5,451 nt of DNA from contig DJBY01000137.1 of the NCBI GenBank assembly GCA_002430605.1, positions 1,046 through 6,496 on the forward strand. The letters are read 5' to 3'. A program made the translations under genes and the position numbers. Source of the stretch: Opitutia bacterium UBA5964. GTDB lineage: Bacteria; Verrucomicrobiota; Verrucomicrobiia; Opitutales; Coraliomargaritaceae. The notes below the pieces were generated by a model. The model did not search any database, was not told the DNA's origin, and saw nothing but the letters and a program-made list of their open reading frames with translations. Shown here piece by piece: positions 1 through 5,451 of this stretch. Each line of letters starts with the position of its first letter. Within the stretch, counting starts at the first letter, position 1.

Positions 1-33
1 GCATTTAGCAACGGCCCGTTTTTGGTATTTACG

Positions 34-81
34 CCGTCACACAATTGTAACGAATCTCGCCTTTTGTAACCTTGGCATAAT
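34..81 (+). promoter_or_regulatory. Candidate Pho-box-like operator upstream of pstC
   Basis: Two 18-bp units each hold a pair of 7-mers at an 11-bp period, the architecture of the E. coli PhoB box (CTGTCAT-like 7-mers separated by 4 bp). Unit A is CCGTCAC (34-40), then acaa, then TTGTAAC (45-51). Unit B is TTGTAAC (64-70), then cttg, then GCATAAT (75-81). TTGTAAC is repeated exactly, and the units start 30 bp apart, close to three helical turns. The position before a pst operon fits PhoB control. The PhoB consensus in this lineage is unknown to me and the match to E. coli is only partial, most clearly in unit A, so this is a candidate. Confidence 0.35.
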
Positions 82-99
82 GGATTCCAGCCCTATTTT
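72..99 (+). promoter_or_regulatory. Possible sigma-70-type core promoter for pstC
   Basis: TTGGCA (72-77) resembles a -35 box and TATTTT (94-99) a -10 box, with a 16-bp spacer. E. coli pstS also uses a TATTTT-like -10 downstream of its Pho box. Transcription would then start around 106, only a few bases before the ATG at 111, giving an almost leaderless mRNA. An alternative -10 is CATAAT (76-81), but it has no well-spaced -35. Weak evidence. Confidence 0.3.
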
Positions 100-110
100 A
101 ACACTTTCAC

Positions 111-1883
111 ATGGAAGCTCCCTCACCAACTCCACAGGATTCGCCCCCGGCATTCAGCAAGCGACGCGCGCTGTTTTTAGGCAAGGACTCCGATAGCATC
201 ATTAAGACCTTCTTCGGCAGCAATGCCATGGTCGCCATCGTCGTACTCGCCCTGATCACCCTCTTCTTGTTTAAAGAAGGTGCTGGATTCATCGGCCTAT
301 ATCACAAAAGTCTGGAGGAATACCGTGAGTCGGGATTGGAGTATGTCGATATACTCAAGGAGCAACGCGATGACTACACCGAACTCAATCGCTATCTCAA
401 CGACGTCAAAGCCGAGTGGATCAACGGTCTCAAAGCTGACGGCCTCTCTCAGGCTGAAATTTCTAAAACCATCTTCAGCCCCGAGGCCAAAGCGCTCTTC
501 CTCGGCTATATGCGCGTGGGGTCAGACTTGAAGAAATTCGTCAAACAGAAGATGGACGTCGCCATCGGAATGCGCGACCAACATACCACCAACCAGAATT
601 TAACCACCACACTCACGAACTTCGGCGCACGCATCAACAACGTCAAAAAATCGGGATACACGCTCGACGACGAAGACCTCGCCAAGTTTACACTCCTGCT
701 CCGCAACTCCGATCAAGCCGAGCGCAGCGCAGCGATCCAAGCCAGCGCCACAGTTTCTGACGCAGATCGCGCCGACTACCTAGTACTCCTTGAAGCCGAA
801 TACACGACACTCGCTGCCAGCATTCAGCCCGTCGATTTCGACACCGCGATCCTCGAAGTCACCGACGAGCAGGACCGCTACGCAGAAATACTCACAGAGA
901 TGGATCTCTCCATCTATAAAGTCCTACAAAGCGCCGATACCGTCGAGTTTAACAACGCCGCGCTCAGCAAGCGTATCGAAACATTCAAAGAGCTGAATGA
1001 GCTCTTCATCGACCAAATCCCCACGCATCGCAATAAACTCGCCAACTGGGATCAACACGAACCCGTCTCCAACTGGCGCGCACTCGGCGCATTCCTGTCT
1101 GGCAAAAACTGGGTCACCGCCAGCGATCAGCAAGACTGGTATGGCCTACTGCCCCTGCTCACTGGTTCACTGCTCATCTCCTCCATCGCGCTCTTTTTCG
1201 CAGTCCCCTTCGGCGTCGGCGCAGCCATTTACGTCAACCAAATCGCTGGCCCTACCGAGCGTAACTTTATCAAGCCCTACATCGAGTTTATCTCCGCGAT
1301 TCCCTCCGTCGTCATCGGCTTCTTCGGTGTCGTCGTCTTCGGCGAAGCGATCCGCCTACTCTCTCAAATGGATGCCCTTTCATGGGTGCCCTTCTTCCCG
1401 GTACAAGAACGCCTCAACGCCTTCACCGCAGGCTGCCTGCTCGCGCTGATGGCGATCCCGACGATCTTCACCCTCGCCGAGGACGCGATTAACAATGTCC
1501 CGAACCACTTCAAAGAAGCCTCCTTCGCCATGGGTGCCACGCGCCTGCAAACCAGTATGCGCGTCATCGTGCCCACTGCGCTCTCCGGCATCATCTCCGC
1601 AGTCATGCTCGGCTTCGGTCGTGTCATTGGCGAAACGATGGTCGTGCTGCTCTGCGCCGGCAATCGTATCAAAATCCCCGACTTCACCGCCGGCCCCGGC
1701 GTGTTCTTCGAACCAGTCCACACGATGACTGGCATCATCGCTCAAGAAATGGGCGAAGTCGTGCACGGCAGCCTCCACTACCGCGCACTCTTCATGGTCG
1801 GCATCGTCCTGTTCTTTGCCTCCTTATTGATCAACTACGGCGCCCAGTGGGTCGTCAAAAAATACAGCAAACTGGGTGATTAA
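111..1883 (+). CDS. pstC: Phosphate ABC transporter permease PstC, with large extracytoplasmic insertion
   Basis: Inner-membrane permease of the PstSCAB high-affinity phosphate importer; it pairs with PstA to form the translocation path. The C-terminal part (about residues 340-590) is a recognisable PstC core. It has membrane segments near 346-372, 391-415, 436-456, 490-515 and 555-580, the loop motif EFISAIPSVVIGFFG (392-406), and the ABC-permease EAA loop starting at EASFAMGA (469-476) and ending near GRVIGETM (503-510), which docks on PstB. The first membrane segment is near 39-63. The protein has 590 residues against about 320 in E. coli; the excess is a roughly 275-residue charged, mostly helical region (64-340) expected to lie in the periplasm. 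The ATG at 111 is chosen because it gives a cytoplasmic N-terminus before the first segment; no Shine-Dalgarno motif precedes it. It is first in the operon, 27 bp before pstA. Identity is secure; the role of the insertion is unknown. Confidence 0.95.
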   Translation: MEAPSPTPQDSPPAFSKRRALFLGKDSDSIIKTFFGSNAMVAIVVLALITLFLFKEGAGFIGLYHKSLEEYRESGLEYVDILKEQRDDYTELNRYLNDVKAEWINGLKADGLSQAEISKTIFSPEAKALFLGYMRVGSDLKKFVKQKMDVAIGMRDQHTTNQNLTTTLTNFGARINNVKKSGYTLDDEDLAKFTLLLRNSDQAERSAAIQASATVSDADRADYLVLLEAEYTTLAASIQPVDFDTAILEVTDEQDRYAEILTEMDLSIYKVLQSADTVEFNNAALSKRIETFKELNELFIDQIPTHRNKLANWDQHEPVSNWRALGAFLSGKNWVTASDQQDWYGLLPLLTGSLLISSIALFFAVPFGVGAAIYVNQIAGPTERNFIKPYIEFISAIPSVVIGFFGVVVFGEAIRLLSQMDALSWVPFFPVQERLNAFTAGCLLALMAIPTIFTLAEDAINNVPNHFKEASFAMGATRLQTSMRVIVPTALSGIISAVMLGFGRVIGETMVVLLCAGNRIKIPDFTAGPGVFFEPVHTMTGIIAQEMGEVVHGSLHYRALFMVGIVLFFASLLINYGAQWVVKKYSKLGD

Positions 1884-1910
1884 TCACAGCACGTACTGAC
1901 CGCATTTGCC

Positions 1911-3116
1911 ATGACTACACAAAAGGAATCCCACATTTTCTCAAAACGCCCATCGATGACAGGCACCATCGAATCGATCACCTCATGGTCGTTTCGACTC
2001 GCTACGTATATCGTCATCATCTGCGCAGGCTATATCTTTCTGAATATCGCAATCAACGGCTCTAAAGCGTTGTTCACCACCGAGGCTCCGTTTATCAATA
2101 TCGATTTCCTCACCCAGAAGCCGCAAACATTACATGTCTTTGAGCCCAAGGAAATCGATACCGAGCTAACAGCCACCAAAGCCGAAATCGTCTCACTCGA
2201 AGCAAAAAGTCGCAATCTAGGTTCCGGCGAAACCGCCGCAGCCGCAGCGATCGAACAACAAATCAAAACACTCAACCAACACAGCGAGGCGCTCGATATT
2301 CAACGTAAAAAAGGCCGCCTCATGTATGGCGACGATGCCTACCGCGCACTCGACCAAGAGCCCTCCAGCGAACTTTACGCGTACAGTAACTACGCCTACA
2401 GCGGCGGCGGCATTGGCCCTGCGATTGTAGGCACCTGCCTGCTGGTCGTCGGCTCGATAGCGATCGCCCTGACACTCGGCATACTCTGTGCGATCTTCCT
2501 CAGTGAATACAGCACTCCAGGCAGAACACTGCAGTTAATTCGTCTTTCCGTCCTCAACCTCTCCGGCGTGCCCTCCATCGTCTTCGGACTCTTTGGCTTC
2601 GGTATGTTCGTGCTGTTCTTCGGCTGGGGCGTCTCGCTTCTGGCTGGTTGGTTCACACTCGCGATCATGGCCCTACCAGTCATCATCGCTGCAAGTGAAG
2701 AGTCCATGCGCGCTATCCCAAAAGGTTTCCGCGAAGGCTCACTCGCGCTCGGCGCATCCAAGTGGACCAGCGTTCGCACCAACGTCCTGCCTTATGCACT
2801 GCCTGGCATTCTAACCTCGTCCATCATGGGCGTCGCTCGTGTCGCCGGCGAAACCGCACCGATCATGTTCACTGCAGCCTATGCGCTGCGCGACCAACTC
2901 CCATGGGAAGGCTTGGAGAAACCAACCGACTTCTTTTTTCAAGGCGTCATGGCACTTCCCTATCACATCTACGTCGTCAGCTCAAAGATTCCGCAGAATG
3001 AATACACTCGGAACATGCAATATGGCGCGGCCTTGGTGTTCCTACTGATCGTCGGATTCTTCGCACTCAGCAGCATCGTCCTGCGTATCAAGATCCGTAA
3101 AAAATACAAATGGTAG
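1911..3116 (+). CDS. pstA: Phosphate ABC transporter permease PstA, with extracytoplasmic helical insertion
   Basis: Second inner-membrane permease of the phosphate importer, partner of PstC. Membrane segments are visible near residues 29-48, 169-198, 214-240, 243-262, 296-320 and 371-395. Typical PstA motifs include LSGVPSIVFGLFG (217-229), the EAA loop beginning EGSLALGASKW (275-285), and GVARVAGETAPIMFTAA (307-323). The C-terminal tail is basic (RIKIRKKYKW), as expected for the cytoplasmic side. At 401 residues it is longer than the roughly 300 usual for the family. The extra length lies between the first and second segments (49-168) and includes a probable antiparallel helical hairpin (about 79-136) turning at GSGE (104-107). 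The ATG at 1911 lacks a Shine-Dalgarno motif; a later ATG at 1956 (residue 16) would also leave a complete permease. It is the second gene of the operon, 45 bp before the pstB ATG. Confidence 0.95.
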   Translation: MTTQKESHIFSKRPSMTGTIESITSWSFRLATYIVIICAGYIFLNIAINGSKALFTTEAPFINIDFLTQKPQTLHVFEPKEIDTELTATKAEIVSLEAKSRNLGSGETAAAAAIEQQIKTLNQHSEALDIQRKKGRLMYGDDAYRALDQEPSSELYAYSNYAYSGGGIGPAIVGTCLLVVGSIAIALTLGILCAIFLSEYSTPGRTLQLIRLSVLNLSGVPSIVFGLFGFGMFVLFFGWGVSLLAGWFTLAIMALPVIIAASEESMRAIPKGFREGSLALGASKWTSVRTNVLPYALPGILTSSIMGVARVAGETAPIMFTAAYALRDQLPWEGLEKPTDFFFQGVMALPYHIYVVSSKIPQNEYTRNMQYGAALVFLLIVGFFALSSIVLRIKIRKKYKW

Positions 3117-3161
3117 GCTCCCCATTTTCGAATTACTAACTTTCAATTGGCATACTCAACT

Positions 3162-3962
<801 letters not shown>

Positions 3963-4002
3963 TTCCAGCACACACGTAACCACCGCTCCACTTTCCACTA
4001 TT

Positions 4003-4644
4003 ATGAAACGATTCTACCAACACGAACTCGAAGACCTGCGCACCAAGCTGATTCTCATCGGCGAGAAAGCCAACGAAGCTGCTCGCATTGCCGTCGACGG
4101 CTTTCTTGAAAATGACCTAGGCAAAATCGACCAGGCTCTCGCACTGGATGATGCGATTGATGCTCTCGAAGTCGAGATCGACCAAGCCTCCGTCCGCTAC
4201 ATCACGCTACGCTCTCCCGTCTCCAGCGATGTCCGTTTTATCCTCGTAGCCATTAAGGCCAGTCACGACCTCGAACGAGCTGGCGACGAAGCGCACAGCA
4301 TCGCACTGCGGGCGAAAGAAATCCTAACCTGCGACGGCCGTTCCGGCGACACCGTCACCATCGGACAGATGAGCCAACTCAGTTGCTCGATGATGACCGA
4401 TGCCATCTCCGCACTCGTCGAAGAAGACATCGAGTTGGCCAAGGCAGTGATACTACGCGACAAAAAAGTGAATGAGCTACACCAACAGAACTTTGAAACG
4501 CTCACGATCGGCGCAACCGACGACAGCACTGTAACTCCCACTCGCTTTCAAAAAATATTTATTTCAAAATCGATCGAACGCATCGCAGACCATGCCAAAA
4601 ATCTGGCAGAAGAAGTGATCTACCTGCTAAAAAGAGCTAAATAG
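4003..4644 (+). CDS. phoU: Phosphate transport system regulator PhoU
   Basis: Cytoplasmic regulator that in studied bacteria links the Pst transporter to the PhoR/PhoB sensor pair and restrains phosphate uptake. The 213-residue product is two tandem three-helix PhoU repeats, each with the metal-site ExxxD signature: LERAGDEA (90-97; E91, D95) and IERIADHAKN (191-200; E192, D196). The N-terminus FYQHELEDLRTKL is typical of the family. The frame can be opened at a TTG at 3955, which would overlap pstB by 8 bp and add 16 residues. Those residues (Ser/Thr/Pro/Ala-rich) do not resemble PhoU, so the ATG at 4003 is preferred. It is slightly shorter than E. coli PhoU (about 240), lacking the C-terminal tail. 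It is last in the pst operon, and no phoR or phoB is present in the window. Confidence 0.95.
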   Translation: MKRFYQHELEDLRTKLILIGEKANEAARIAVDGFLENDLGKIDQALALDDAIDALEVEIDQASVRYITLRSPVSSDVRFILVAIKASHDLERAGDEAHSIALRAKEILTCDGRSGDTVTIGQMSQLSCSMMTDAISALVEEDIELAKAVILRDKKVNELHQQNFETLTIGATDDSTVTPTRFQKIFISKSIERIADHAKNLAEEVIYLLKRAK

Positions 4645-4664
4645 TGACGATTTTAAAGCGATCT

Positions 4665-4705
4665 AGCTAACGTCTCTTAGTGTAATTAATAATGTTAGTT
4701 TAATT
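4665..4705 (+). terminator. Weak terminator-like hairpin after phoU
   Basis: AGCTAACGT (4665-4673) can pair with ATGTTAGTT (4692-4700), with two G-U wobbles and a loop of 18 bases, followed by the T-rich stretch TAATTTTCC. The stem is AT-rich and the loop long, so termination would be weak. An overlapping alternative pairs AATTAA (4684-4689) with TTAATT (4700-4705). No better terminator was seen between phoU and the next gene. Confidence 0.25.
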
Positions 4706-4719
4706 TTCCTGTATCTTTT

Positions 4720-4735
4720 TGGCACTCATTCTGCT
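4720..4735 (+). promoter_or_regulatory. Candidate sigma-54 (-24/-12) promoter
   Basis: TGGCAC (4720-4725), five bases, then CTGCT (4731-4735). The -24 GG (4721-4722) and the -12 GC (4733-4734) are exactly 12 bases apart, as required for RpoN promoters. Against the consensus TGGCACG-N4-TTGCW only two defined positions differ. It lies about 90 bp upstream of the gene at 4825, predicting a start near 4746 and a leader of about 80 nt. No well-spaced sigma-70 promoter was seen in the same region. An activator site would have to lie upstream, and none was recognised. Confidence 0.4.
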
Positions 4736-4824
4736 ATGTAAGTTTATGTTGAGATTAATTGGGCTTAAAATACACGATCAATTTCGACTAATTAACTACA
4801 TTAAAAATCTAAAAAATCAGTCTC

Positions 4825-5301
4825 ATGGCTAAAAAAATAACTATTAAAAAACCCACTAAAACGGCAGTCGCGCCAAAGGCCCCTGCTAAAAAAATCGCGG
4901 CTCCTAAAAAGGCGGCTCCTGCGAAGAAGAAGGTTGCGGCCAAAAAGGTTGCGGCTCCTAAAAAAGCAGCTCCGGCGAAAAAAGCTCCAAGTTCGAAGAA
5001 AGTCGCTCCGGCAGTTAAAAAGGCAGCTGCGAAGCAGCTCGCCGCGCAGACCCACATCATCGCTCGCGTTGATGTCGGCTTCGGCAACGTGCTCTACGTT
5101 CGTGGCGAAGGCGCTGGCCTCAGCTGGAAAAAAGGCACTGCCCTTGCAAACGTTGCACCATACGAGTGGGCGCTTTCTCTTTCGAAAAAAGGCACGGTCA
5201 CCTTCAAGTTCCTCATCAACGATGAGCTTTGGGCTGAAGGCGAAAACATTACACTGCCAGCAGGCCGCGAATCAATCAGTTCGCCAACATTCGTTTGGTA
5301 G
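4825..5301 (+). CDS. Histone H1-like Lys/Ala/Pro tail fused to a small CBM-like (starch-binding-fold-like) domain
   Basis: A 158-residue protein of two parts. Residues 1-70 contain 24 Lys, 23 Ala and 9 Pro and no acidic residue, the composition of eukaryotic H1 tails and bacterial H1-like proteins that bind DNA non-specifically. A block AAPKKAAPAKK occurs twice (25-35 and 43-53). Residues 76-158 form a compact, probably all-beta domain. The pattern of its strands, VLYVRGEGAGLSW (89-101), YEWALSLSKKGTVTFKFLIND (in 113-133) and LWAEGENITLPAG (135-147), resembles CBM20/CBM48 and the AMPK-beta glycogen-binding module, with Trp at 101, 115, 136 and 158. That resemblance is from memory, not a search. 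There is no signal peptide or membrane segment, so it is expected in the cytoplasm, probably on the nucleoid. The ATG at 4825 begins the lysine tail directly after an A-rich leader without a Shine-Dalgarno motif. It appears monocistronic, with its own terminator. DNA binding is likely; the role of the C-terminal domain is unknown. Confidence 0.85.
   Translation: MAKKITIKKPTKTAVAPKAPAKKIAAPKKAAPAKKKVAAKKVAAPKKAAPAKKAPSSKKVAPAVKKAAAKQLAAQTHIIARVDVGFGNVLYVRGEGAGLSWKKGTALANVAPYEWALSLSKKGTVTFKFLINDELWAEGENITLPAGRESISSPTFVW
4897..4983 (+). repeat. Internal duplicated segment within the lysine-rich tail
   Basis: Two 33-bp segments (4897-4929 and 4951-4983) encode the same 11 residues, AAPKKAAPAKK, at an 18-residue interval. 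The DNA copies differ at several third positions, so the duplication is not recent or has been under protein-level selection. Confidence 0.7.
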
Positions 5302-5328
5302 CTTCTGTCGACTAGACAACATGCGGTC

Positions 5329-5358
5329 AAAAGCCCTCGGCGAAACGAGGGCTTTTTT
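5329..5358 (+). terminator. Strong intrinsic terminator of the H1-like gene
   Basis: AAAAGCCCTCG (5329-5339) pairs perfectly with CGAGGGCTTTT (5346-5356) around the loop GCGAAA, and the T run extends from 5353 to 5358. It lies 27 bp after the stop codon of the gene at 4825. The A tract on the 5' side gives a T run on the other strand too, so it could also stop a converging transcript. Confidence 0.9.
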
Positions 5359-5361
5359 GTG

Positions 5362-5378
5362 GCTCATGCTCGATGAGC
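5362..5378. repeat. Short inverted repeat
   Basis: GCTCAT (5362-5367) and ATGAGC (5373-5378) form a 6-bp stem around a 5-base loop just downstream of the terminator. It may be the outer part of the palindromic element that follows, or chance. Confidence 0.35.
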
Positions 5379-5394
5379 GGGGAGGGTAAAGGAG

Positions 5395-5451
5395 GGAGGG
5401 CGACTCGCCCTCCTGTGCAGCAACACATGATGAATGTGGGCGAGTCGCCCA
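5395..5451. repeat. REP-like pair of mirrored palindromes
   Basis: A 9-bp-arm palindrome centred on C5404 (5395-5413, core GGGCGACTCGCCC) is followed by a 7-bp-arm palindrome centred on G5444 (5437-5451, core GGGCGAGTCGCCC). The two 13-base cores are exact reverse complements, so the unit can fold as two small hairpins or one long one. Between them CACAT (5424-5428) and ATGTG (5434-5438) form a further stem. No T run follows, which argues against a terminator. This layout is typical of intergenic REP/BIME-type elements. The window ends inside or at the edge of the element, so its full extent is unseen. Confidence 0.6.

Noticed and set aside
10..23. Short palindrome AACGGCCCGTT followed by a T run, like the end of an upstream terminator
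   Set aside because: Only about 4 bp can pair with a sensible loop, and the upstream gene is not visible, so it cannot be supported as a terminator.
1380..1778. Long minus-strand open frames opposite pstC
   Set aside because: They mirror the GC-biased codons of a clear permease gene, have unlikely compositions (runs of His, Asp, Glu, Ala) and no recognisable domain.
3147..3161. TTG start for pstB five codons upstream
   Set aside because: The ATG at 3162 is a better start codon, and the extra residues add nothing to the family alignment.
4801..5087. Minus-strand frames opposite the lysine-rich tail, rich in Phe/Ala/Leu and resembling membrane proteins
   Set aside because: They are the expected complement of AAA/GCN codon repeats and not independent genes.
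5395..5451. Palindromes as a CRISPR array or terminator
   Set aside because: There are only two units, in mirrored orientation without equal spacers, and no T tract follows either stem.

Overview
The window holds a compact phosphate-uptake locus on the + strand, pstC-pstA-pstB-phoU (111-4644), followed by an unrelated single gene (4825-5301). That gene encodes a histone H1-like Lys/Ala/Pro tail joined to a small beta-sandwich-like domain. The gene order, the moderately GC-rich coding sequence, the lack of Shine-Dalgarno motifs, the enlarged Pst permeases and the H1-like protein suggest a Verrucomicrobiota-type bacterium, perhaps of the Opitutae/Puniceicoccales group. No rRNA or other marker gene is present, so this placement is inference only.

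Layout: 1-110 is an upstream regulatory region with 11-bp-phased repeats resembling a Pho box and a possible core promoter. 111-3962 encodes the membrane channel (PstC, PstA) and the ATPase (PstB) of the high-affinity phosphate ABC transporter. 4003-4644 encodes PhoU, the regulator that couples transporter state to Pho signalling. The four genes are separated by only 27-45 bp and probably form one transcript. 4645-4824 is an AT-rich intergenic region with a weak terminator-like hairpin and a good match to a sigma-54 -24/-12 promoter. 4825-5301 is the tail-plus-domain gene, closed by a strong intrinsic terminator at 5329-5358. The window ends in a small cluster of inverted repeats that looks like a repetitive extragenic palindrome (REP-like) element.

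How the genes work together: PstC and PstA form the inner-membrane pore, PstB powers it, and PhoU is expected to bind the transporter and dampen Pho signalling when phosphate is plentiful. The periplasmic phosphate-binding protein PstS and the PhoR/PhoB pair are not in the window. Both permeases carry unusually large extracytoplasmic insertions between their first two membrane segments. The transporter itself is ordinary biology. The least-explained items are those paired permease insertions, the tail-plus-domain protein and the terminal palindromes.
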